A stretch of DNA of 13,758 nucleotides from Prasinococcaceae sp. CCMP 1430 (lineage: Eukaryota; Prasinodermophyta; Palmophyllophyceae; Prasinococcales; Prasinococcaceae): positions 91,312 through 105,069 of the forward strand of contig RQSC01001135.1 in the NCBI GenBank assembly GCA_013416795.1, written 5' to 3'. Each line of letters starts with the position of its first letter. Within the stretch, counting starts at the first letter, position 1. Below the pieces are notes generated by a model. The model searched no databases, was not told the DNA's origin, and was given only the letters and a program-made list of their open reading frames with translations. Shown here piece after piece: positions 7,180-13,758 of this stretch. The translations under genes and the position numbers were made by a program.

Positions 7180-10100
7180 ATGTCGGCCTACTTGGAGAGC
7201 GCCGAGCTCGAGGCGATGGGCGGCGGGAGGCTGCTAGACATATCCGAGCGCCAGACGCGCGTGGACGCGCAGCTCACGGGGGAGCACGCTGCCGAGCTGC
7301 GCGACCTGGTGGGGCGCATGAAGCGCTACGAGTCGCAGGGCTACGACCCTGTCGATTCGCGGCTCGAGACCATCAAACGTGCGGCCACCCCTGCCTCGGT
7401 GACCAGGGCAATCGAGCGCATGCGCTGGGCGTACTCGGCCCTGATCGGTGCGGCCATGGGTCTCATCGCCTTTCTCGTGAACGTTGGCATAAGGACGATC
7501 CTTCGGGCGAAGTTCGGCTCCGTGAGAGAGCTCATCGAAAATGGCCATGGCTTCCTGCTGCCCTTCCTCACCTACGCGACCTGGGCCACGGGTCTCGCGC
7601 TGGTGGCGGGCTCACTCGTGAGCTTCGTCGAGCCGCTGGCAGCTGGCTCAGGCATACCCGAGCTGAAGACGTACCTCAACGGCGTGCAGATGCCGCGGCT
7701 GCTCCGCTTGCACACGCTCGTCGCCAAACTCGTGGGCATCATGGTAAGAGGAATGCGATGCACGAGCTACGCTGTCGGCACGCGTGGCGACGGTGCTGAC
7801 CCATGCGAGCGCGCGCGCACTCCTTGCGCGCCCAACCACAAAAGTTCACGATCGGTGCGGGCTTGATTGCCGGCAAGGAGGGGCCCTTCGTTCACGGGGG
7901 CGGCATCGTAGGCTCGGGCATATCGCAAATGGCGTCCGCAGCGCTTGGATGGCGCTCGGCGCGCCTGCCATCCTTCCGCGACCGCGTGTCGCACCGCGAC
8001 TTCACGGCGATCGGCACGGCCGCGGGTGTCGCCAGCGCCTTCAACGCTCCCATCGGCGGCATCTTGTTCACCATCGAAGAAGGGACAAGCTTTTATTCGT
8101 CGAAGCTGCTCTGGCGTGGCTTCCTGTCGACCTCGACGGCCGTCGTGACCATGCAGCTGCTCGAGCGCCTGACGGAGCTATTCGTAGAACCCTCTTCGTT
8201 CATCAGGGAGAAGCTGGGCGTGCACCGGGACTTCGGATTGTACTCGGACCAGCAGGCAAAACTGAGCCAACACTATTGGTGAGCGCGCGCGCGCGCGGGC
8301 TGCGCGTGCCGCAGCCCTTCGGGTGCGCCCCCGCCCCGCGCCCGCCTGCGCCGTTCTTCGCGAGCTCGGCGTCGCGCGCTGCAATTTTTGGCGCGGCCGC
8401 GACGGCGGGCGGAGCGGTGGGCGCGCGCGTAGGGCGTGCGCGAATGCGCGAAGCACTTTGAGTATGTTTGCAGAGCTCGGGCAGTGCCACCACGCCGCTC
8501 TTGTTTGGTGCCCCAATGCGTGGGGAGTGGCGTGCTCTGACATCAACCCCTCCACACACGCACGCGCGCGCGCATTACCAAGGTGGTACATATGGGAAAC
8601 GCCCATTTTCGTGCTCATGGGCTGCGCGGGCGGGCTCTTCGGCGTCCTGTTCGTGAGGTTGAACCTGATAGTCATGGCGCTGCGCAAGAGGTTCGTGCCA
8701 CCGACAGATCCCATCAGGAGGTTGGCGGAGGTGGTCTTCATTGCCTTCGTGACCGCGACGACGGTCTTCACGCTGACCTACGTGTCACCTTGCCGCGACA
8801 AGCCCGCCTACCTCGCCCCAGGCGCCAACTGTACGGACCCGTTCGAGACACTGGACAAAGAAGCGTTCACCATCGACACGGACATTGCCAGCGAGTACTT
8901 CCCGTCGTGAGTCTGCGCGCGCCCAGCCTTGTGCTGACGTCCGCGCGAGGTGCATGTGCCACGCGCGGCGTGCTACTCGTGGGCACTGACACGCTGCTGG
9001 GCTGCCGCTGTGGCACTCTCTTTCGTGCGCCCTGCCCTCCTCCTTCCCTGCGCGTACGCGCACAGCCTCTATTGCGACAGTGGACAGTACAGTGTCCTGG
9101 GACAGTTGTTGTTCGTTCCGCTGGCCGACGCGCTTAAGTTTTTGCTCCATCTCTCAGAAACGCAGTCTGCGGCATGTTTGACGGGCCCGGGCGAGGACTC
9201 GGACCTGTGGAAGTTCAACGTATACGCGCTGGTCGCCTTCATGGCGCTGGTGGCGACGCTCATGACGTGGACGTACGGGGTGGGGGCGCCGCAGGGACTC
9301 TTCGTGCCTTCGCTCGCCGTGGGCGCGGCATTCGGCAGGCTGGTGGGCCGCGCTGTGCGCGAGGTGGCCGTCTGGCTCGGAACAGAAGCGATCATCGACC
9401 TTGAGACGTACGCCGTCATAGGTGCCGCATCGACGCTCGGAGGCGCTACTCGAATGACAATCAGCATCACCGTCCTTGTCATGGAGACGACCGGAGCCTT
9501 GCAGCTCATCGTTCCCATCATGCTTTCGATTTTCTGTGCCAAGTATTTCGGCGACAGCTTTAGCAAGGGCATCTACGACGCGCACATCGAATTGAAGGGC
9601 GCGCCAGTTCTCGAGGAGCCGGAGACTATGGAGAGCGAGTTCCCCGGAGTCGCAGACAGGCTCAGCGCAGGTGATGTGATGAGCGCGCCGCTGTCGGGCC
9701 TCGTGAAGATGCGCCCGATCATGGTCGTAGGGGACGTACTGCGCATCCTGCGGTCGTGCTCGCACAACGCCTTCCCCATCGAGCGCGACCCATCGGACGA
9801 CTCAATGCGCGGCGGTGCGATCGGCGGACCGCACCCAGCCTTCACGACAGGCGGCGAAGCCAACGGCAGCGGCGGCTCGACACCAGCGCATGGCAGTGGC
9901 ACACCTCGCTCAGGATCTGGTCCTTCCCCGGCTTCCCTCTCTGTGCAGACGTTCTCGCCTGCCAAAGAGTGGAGCTTCCGCCGCCGCGGGTCGCAGAGCA
10001 GCTTGCAGCACCCCGAGAGCCCAAAGGCTGGCCCGGGCGGCGCGCCGGAACTCGTCCTCGAGGGCGTCGTCTGGCGCGACCAGCTCCTGAAGATGATCAA

Positions 10101-10584
10101 GTTCCGCGTCGGAGTGGTGTCTGAAGGCGAAGAGATGGAGCTCCCGCAGAGCTACGAGGAGCTCGCGCGCATGCTCACCTGGCTGGAGGAGCTGCCGCGC
10201 CCGGCGCCTGGCGTCGACAACGAGCGCGAGTTGTGCCTCAACCCCCAGCTGCTTCAGAGCCACCTTGATCTGCGCCCCTTCATGCAGACGCACCCGCACG
10301 TGGTGCCACACGAAGCCTCGCTCAGCCGCGCGTATCGGCTTTTCAGAACGCTCGGCCTCCGCCACCTCTTCGTCACCTCGCGCAAGCCGGTTGTCGTCGG
10401 GGTGATCACGCGCAAAGACATCATCGCAGATAGCACGCAGCTGGCGCTCTACAGGAGCACGCGGGGCGCTGCGGACTCACCCCCGGCAGTGCGCACGCGC
10501 CCCAGAGGCTTCCTCTCGAGCGGGCTGTCTCAGCGCTCCAGCGGCGGATATGATCGCGTGATCGAGGACGAGGAGATGCTGTGA
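7180..10584 (+). CDS. CLC-type chloride/proton exchanger (ClC-7-like) with two CBS domains, four exons
   Basis: Membrane anion transporter, most likely exchanging chloride for protons in an internal membrane. Exons 7180-7743, 7845-8278, 8583-8906 and 9066-10584 join in phases 0, 2 and 2 into 946 residues. The three CLC anion-site motifs are present: GSGIPE (156-161; Ser favours chloride over nitrate), GKEGPFVH with gating Glu200, and GLFVP (518-522). IEEG gives the proton glutamate Glu267, which is Val in CLC channels, so the protein should be an exchanger. Tyr611 in GIYDAH is the pore tyrosine. The N-terminal YESQGYDPVDSRLE and the IEEGTSF motif resemble ClC-7 and plant vacuolar CLCs. CBS1 (about 640-690) and CBS2 (about 850-895) are separated by a long insert that includes a Ser/Gly/Pro-rich stretch. 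CACACCATGTCGGCC is a good start context, with no in-frame ATG of the family upstream. The gene is followed in tandem by ARL6. Confidence 0.96.
7744..7844 (+). other. CLC intron 1
   Basis: 101 nt, ATCATG|GTAAGA to CCACAAAAG|TTCACG, phase 0. Joins AKLVGIM to FTIGAGLIAGKEGP, as in the family. Confidence 0.95.
8279..8582 (+). other. CLC intron 2
   Basis: 304 nt, CACTATTG|GTGAGC to TTACCAAG|GTGG, phase 2, rebuilding a Trp codon and giving QHYWWYIWETPIF. It is the longest intron seen here. It has GC-alternating DNA just after the donor and an ACGCACGCGCG tract before the acceptor. Confidence 0.88.
8907..9065 (+). other. CLC intron 3
   Basis: 159 nt, CCGTC|GTGAGT to GCGCACAG|CCTC, phase 2. Joins ASEYFPS to LYCDSGQYS, the cysteine and Gly-Gln-Tyr loop typical of eukaryotic CLCs. 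Confidence 0.93.
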
Positions 10585-11132
10585 GGTCCCCTCGGACGAC
10601 GGAACCATTATAAGCAAGCGCGTTTTAGACACAGGTGCGGGGAGCGCTTTCACGAACGGCGCCAATGCGATGCCGCACACGCCACGCCCTGCTTAGCTTG
10701 CACGCCCGGTGGGGAACGGCATGCGGAACGCGGCACTTCCGCAGCGCGCAACCGTCGAATTGGAATTCAATTTCCATAAACGAATGCGGATGCGCAAACT
10801 CCGAAATCCTTCCTCCCGAACCGTCCCGCGACATGAGAATTTCGAATGCGCGCTTCGACTGCGGATGCCGACCGGTTGGGGACGCGGGCTGTGCCAGCAG
10901 CGCGGCACCGCAAGCGAGTGGCCGGCCGTCGTCTGCGCGCGTGCTCCCGAGGCCCGTGCGGCGTGCAGGTACCGCACGCGCCCGCCCATACGCTCGGCGC
11001 GCGACGGCGCGCCGTCCCTTTCCCCCTCACCCCCCACCCCCCGCGTTGCCTCACCCACCTCCCGCACCAGCACCCGCTGGCACACAAGCTGGCGCAGCGG
11101 TGCGCGGGGGCGCGGGGGGTGCCGCTGCCGCG
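10585..11132. promoter_or_regulatory. Intergenic region between CLC and ARL6-like gene
   Basis: About 550 bp holding the CLC 3' UTR and the ARL6 promoter. An AT-rich CCATTATAAGC sits at 10605-10615, only 20 bases after the CLC stop; it fits a 3'-end element better than a TATA box. Around 10755-10785 there is another AT-rich patch (GGAATTCAATTTCC). A C-rich tract lies at about 11018-11070. The frame of the ARL6 start is open upstream throughout, but its residues match nothing. Confidence 0.5.
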
Positions 11133-12046
11133 ATGGGCGCATTCCGCCGCATGCTCGAGGCGCTAGGCCTGCGCAAGAAGAAGCGCTCTGTGATTGTCCT
11201 CGGTCTCCCCAACGCGGGCAAAACCAGCGTCGTCGCCGCCCTCGACCCGGAGCGGCTCGAAGCGAACGCGGAGGTCACACCCACGGTTGGGTTCAGGTGC
11301 GATAGCCACGAGGCGCGCGAGGTCGCTGGCGTATTCGAGCGAGCTGCTGTGTGCACGGGCGCTCGTTCCGTTTCTCCCTCTCTCCCCCCCCACCCCCTCC
11401 ATCCTCTCTCTCTGCTTTCGCACCTTCGTGCCGGCGTGTGCGCGAGCTCGCCTGACGCACCCACCCTCCCTCCCCCCACGCGCACGATCCGCCTCGACCG
11501 CTCTCCTCCCCGCGCACAGCGTGGACAAGTTTTCCGTGGGCCGCCTCCGCCTGACTGTGATAGACCTGAGCGGGCAGGAGAAGTACCTAAAGCTGTGGGA
11601 GTGCTACTACGCCGACGCGGCGGCGGTGATATACGTGATCGACAGCGCGGATGCGCCGCGATTGCCGGCAGCCAAGTCGGTGCTCGATGTCCTCATGTCG
11701 CACAAGCACCTCGAGGGGAAGCCGCTGTTGCTGCTAGCGAACAAGCAGGTGCGCACGCACGCGCGCGGCCACGCGCGCACGTGCCAAGCATGACACTGGC
11801 TGACTCAGCGCTGCGCGCGCGCGCTCTGTTCGGGCACACGCCCAGGACCTCGTCCACGCCACCCCCGCCAGTCAGGTGGTGCAGCTCCTGGAGCTTCACA
11901 AGTCGGCGCACCACTGCTCGCACCTGGCTTGCGCGAGCAGCGCTGCCACAGGCGAGGGGTTGGCGGGGGGCTTCGGGTGGCTAACAGAGATGCTGGGCGG
12001 GGGGAAGCGCAAGCTCAAGCAGCCGCGGGTGGGCGGGATCAGGTAG
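11133..12046 (+). CDS. ARL6: ARL6 (BBS3)-like small GTPase, three exons
   Basis: ARF-family GTPase. ARL6 recruits the BBSome coat to membranes for ciliary membrane traffic. Exons 11133-11296, 11520-11748 and 11846-12046 join in phases 2 and 0 into 197 residues (human ARL6 has 186). The start MGAFRRMLEALGLRKKK parallels the ARL6 N-terminus, with Gly2 for possible myristoylation. G motifs: GLPNAGKT (24-31), switch I TPTVGF (49-54), DLSGQ (70-74), NKQD (129-132, completed across intron 2) and CASSA (160-164). PTVGFSVDKF and LWECYY match ARL6 better than ARF1 or ARL3. Unusually for ARL6, switch II reads GQEKY, and the C-terminus has a basic tail (KRKLKQPR). Family membership is certain; ARL6 orthology is likely but needs a tree. 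Confidence 0.9.
11297..11519 (+). other. ARL6 intron 1
   Basis: 223 nt, GGGTTCAG|GTGCGA to CGCGCACAG|CGTG, phase 2. Joins PTVGF to SVDKF in switch I. It is strongly pyrimidine-rich in the middle (CCCTCTCTCCCCCC type). Confidence 0.95.
11749..11845 (+). other. ARL6 intron 2
   Basis: 97 nt, AAGCAG|GTGCGC to CGCCCAG|GACCTC, phase 0. It falls inside the NKQD guanine-recognition motif, between Gln and Asp. Confidence 0.95.
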
Positions 12047-12384
12047 CGCCATATAATACATGTTTGCTTAACAAGGAATGCTCGCTAGAGCTCTCGCGGC
12101 GGAAGGGGGACAGGCCCCCGCGGGTGAGATAAAATACAGGCCTGGCTGAGCAGGTCGAGCCCGGGAGAGCTACCATACGTCTCTCCGCAGTGCCCGCTCT
12201 CGCGTACAGAGCACAACCCATGCAAGTAGAGGAAGCATTCGTGTGGTCGTCGCGCGCGCCCAAGAGGCGCACGCGCGTGCGCTACTTGTGGATGTAGAGA
12301 TTGGGGGTCGGCCGCCCCCCGGCGCCAGGCGCGTGCCTGTGCGTGCGTGCATCCGTGCGTGCGTGCGTGCGTCCGAGCTCAAGC
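12047..12384. other. Convergent 3' intergenic region with hairpins and a GTGC repeat
   Basis: 338 bp between the ARL6 stop and the stop of the GAF-like gene on the other strand. It holds an AT-rich patch just after the ARL6 stop (ATATAATACA), a G5/C5 hairpin at 12105-12119, a GGAGAG/CTCTCC hairpin at 12164-12186 and a GTGC microsatellite. No RNA gene could be supported. Confidence 0.5.
12332..12374 (+). repeat. (GTGC)n microsatellite
   Basis: Imperfect tetranucleotide repeat GTGC/GCGT covering about 43 bases, interrupted by CT and ATCC. It lies just downstream of the GAF-like gene on the minus strand. Confidence 0.85.
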
Positions 12385-13758
12385 TCAGAGCCCCCGCATG
12401 CAGTCCGCGATGCGGCGTACGACGGCCGGCTCCTCCTGCCGGACGGTGGGAGCGCCGACCTCGACGACGCCGCAGCCAGATGGAACGACCGCGACCATCG
12501 CGATGCCCGTCTGGATGGCCAGTTCGCGGCGGTGGTAGACGCTCGGCGGCGCGGTGCGCACGTCCGTCCACCACTCGGGTCGGCCGGTCCACGCCGTGCG
12601 CCCGATGATGCCCAGGCCCAGCGAGAAGCCCTGCAGGTGGGTGGCCATCTCGGTGTACAGGTCGGCGTCGCAGCCGGCGAAGGTGCGCGTGGCCATGCCG
12701 CCCGTCACGAGCACCCCGGGGCCGCTGGCGCGCACGGCCGTCTCGGCGGCGCGTGCCGCCATGTGGCGGTCTGAGGTGGACACCGCCGTGACCGCCGCGC
12801 GCGCCGCGCGCGCCGCCTCGGCCGTGCGCCAGTAGATGGCGTAGGCGAAGTCGCACTCGGCCGTGAGCGCCTTCAGGCGCGCCTCGATGGCGCCCTTCGA
12901 CGTGTCCATCGGCTCGAGCATGCTCGGCGACAGCTTGGACGACGCGAGGAAGGCGCCGGGCGCGCAGCGCCCCTTGCCGGCCGTCACGTCCTTGCTGTAC
13001 ACGCTGGTTTCCCACTGTGAGCAATCCCAGGCCACGGGGTCGGCCGACAGGTGGAGGCTGGTAGCGACCAGCCCGGCGACGTCCGCCGGACCCCCGCTGC
13101 TGCCCGCGCTCGACCGTCGGCTGACGCTCTTTGCCATCTCGTTGACGTCCCACGCCCCGCTCGCGTTGTCCGCGCGCCACGAGTTCATGAAGTCCCCGAG
13201 CATGCGATCCGACGCGGAGCGGGCGAAGCACATCCTCGCGTGCTCGGCGTCTACCATCCCCTGGTGCTGGTGGTGCTGGCCGTGCTGGTGGTGCTGGTGG
13301 TGCTGGCCGTGCTGGCCGTGCTGGTGCTGGTCCTGCGCGTAGCCGCCCCCCTCGCCTGGCACACGAATCTGCGCGTTCAGCTGCATCTGCACCTGCCGCT
13401 GCTGCTCCTGGCTACAGCTCAGCTGCCGCTCGCGAGCGGGCACCGCGGGGATCTGCGGCATCCGCGGCAGCTCTGCGTCGCGCTGCTGGTGCCGCTGCTG
13501 GTTGCGGCGCTGCTCCCCATCGCGGCGCAGCCTCTCCGCCTCCTCCTCGCGGAGCAGCTGCTGCGCGGCCACGTCGAACGCGTGCACTGCCGGCTGCGGC
13601 CCGTCGGCGTCGGCGTGCTGGGCGTCGCAGGGTGGCGCCTCGGCGCCCCCGCCGTGCGCGTACGCCGCCGCCGCGGCGGAGTTGTGCGCCCTGGACCGCT
13701 TGCGCACCGACGCGGCGCCCCGCACGCTGCCGCCGCTCCGGCTGAGCACGAGGGGCGC
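12385..13758 (-). CDS. GAF-like (bHLH-MYC_N/LHW-type) domain protein, 5'-partial
   Basis: One uninterrupted minus-strand frame of 457 visible residues, open to the right edge, so the N-terminus is missing. The C-terminal 160 or so residues resemble the N-terminal domain of plant LHW/MYC-type bHLH factors, a GAF-like fold: LKALTAECDFAYAIYWR, then GLGIIGRTAWTGRPEWWTDV, then IQTGIAMVAVVPSGCGVVEVGA. Plant versions read like LVGR...TG..W... and IQT..V.PV..GVVQLGS at the same places. In plants this domain precedes a DNA-binding bHLH. Here the protein ends about 15 residues after the domain (stop at 12385-12387) and no bHLH is visible. Upstream lie a Glu/Arg/Gln-rich, possibly coiled, segment (AQQLLREEEAERLRRDGEQ), a Gln-rich part and a His/Gln/Gly repeat. 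Ligand, DNA binding and localisation are unknown. The family link rests on motif similarity by eye. It could be a transcriptional co-regulator or a sensor. Confidence 0.7.
   Translation of the reverse strand, partial: APLVLSRSGGSVRGAASVRKRSRAHNSAAAAAYAHGGGAEAPPCDAQHADADGPQPAVHAFDVAAQQLLREEEAERLRRDGEQRRNQQRHQQRDAELPRMPQIPAVPARERQLSCSQEQQRQVQMQLNAQIRVPGEGGGYAQDQHQHGQHGQHHQHHQHGQHHQHQGMVDAEHARMCFARSASDRMLGDFMNSWRADNASGAWDVNEMAKSVSRRSSAGSSGGPADVAGLVATSLHLSADPVAWDCSQWETSVYSKDVTAGKGRCAPGAFLASSKLSPSMLEPMDTSKGAIEARLKALTAECDFAYAIYWRTAEAARAARAAVTAVSTSDRHMAARAAETAVRASGPGVLVTGGMATRTFAGCDADLYTEMATHLQGFSLGLGIIGRTAWTGRPEWWTDVRTAPPSVYHRRELAIQTGIAMVAVVPSGCGVVEVGAPTVRQEEPAVVRRIADCMRGL
13261..13331 (-). repeat. 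His/Gln/Gly-coding triplet repeat
   Basis: About 70 bases of CTGGTG/GTGCTGG/CCGTG units that code, on the minus strand, for a string of His, Gln and Gly (HQHGQHGQHHQHHQHGQHH). It lies in the GAF-like gene. Such tracts are usually disordered; dense His could bind metal, but nothing here shows it. Confidence 0.9.

Noticed and set aside
5593-7866. Long plus-strand open frame (757 codons) that runs into CLC exon 1
   Set aside because: Its first 500 or so residues are antisense to the AAA gene and of Arg/Ala/Pro composition with no domain. The CLC starts at the ATG at 7180.
10605-10615. TATA-box-like ATTATAAG as ARL6 promoter
   Set aside because: It sits 20 bases after the CLC stop and over 500 bases before the ARL6 ATG; a 3'-UTR position is more likely.
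10635-11132. N-terminal extension of the ARL6-like protein
   Set aside because: The frame is open, but the residues match nothing. The ATG at 11133 gives the N-terminus expected for ARL6.
12132-12205. Possible tRNA gene with an A-box (TGGCTGAGCAGG) and a B-box-like GGTCGAGCCC
   Set aside because: The B-box lacks a T and overlaps the D-arm position. No 7-base anticodon loop or acceptor stem can be formed.
12170-13231. Alternative minus-strand 353-codon frame overlapping the GAF-like gene
   Set aside because: It is rich in Arg, Gly and His with no domain, while the overlapping frame shows the GAF-like motifs.
13261-13331. Repeat array that might look like a CRISPR or tandem spacer array
   Set aside because: It is a triplet-based His/Gln/Gly coding tract without unique spacers, in a eukaryotic gene.
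1-13758. A bacterial operon, defence system or mobile element
   Set aside because: Spliceosomal introns, eukaryote-specific families and mixed strands rule out an operon. No transposase, integrase, reverse transcriptase or terminal repeats were found.

Overview
The window is nuclear DNA from a photosynthetic, probably flagellated eukaryotic alga. Four things point there. Coding frames are interrupted by short GT-AG introns (97-304 nt) whose removal restores textbook protein motifs. One gene is a plant-type MGDG synthase (plastid galactolipid) and another a VCCN1-like bestrophin (plastid anion channel). An ARL6/BBS3-type GTPase implies cilia. The DNA is extremely GC-rich with much simple sequence and two unresolved bases (1612, 2563). 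A haptophyte, perhaps pavlovophyte-like, is my best guess, but the sequence alone does not prove it. The Chlamydomonas-type TGTAA poly(A) signal was not seen in the 3' flanks I checked.

Layout: (1) 1-1103, minus: bestrophin-like anion channel, 3' end off the left edge, reading frame broken near 530-680. (2) 1104-2602: low-complexity intergenic DNA between divergent genes. (3) 2603-4670, plus: MGDG synthase in three exons, with an unrecognised acidic N-terminal region and a polyglycine linker. (4) 4841-6623, minus: AAA ATPase in three exons, convergent with the MGDG synthase gene; an intron splits its Walker A motif. (5) 6624-7179: head-to-head intergenic region with a strong G-quadruplex-like tract. 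(6) 7180-10584, plus: ClC-7-like chloride/proton exchanger in four exons with two CBS domains. (7) 11133-12046, plus: ARL6-like GTPase in three exons. (8) 12385-13758, minus: protein with a GAF-like domain resembling that of plant LHW/MYC-type bHLH factors but without a visible bHLH; its 5' end lies off the right edge.

The genes look like ordinary, densely packed housekeeping genes rather than one operon-like system. Functional links are loose: two plastid-related products (bestrophin channel, MGDG synthase) face each other across one intergenic region, and the window holds two anion transporters. No mobile element, CRISPR, rRNA or convincing tRNA was found. Exon joins are my own manual calls, judged by frame continuity and family motifs. 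The least certain points are the 5' ends of the bestrophin, MGDG synthase and AAA genes and the whole 5' part of the GAF-like gene.
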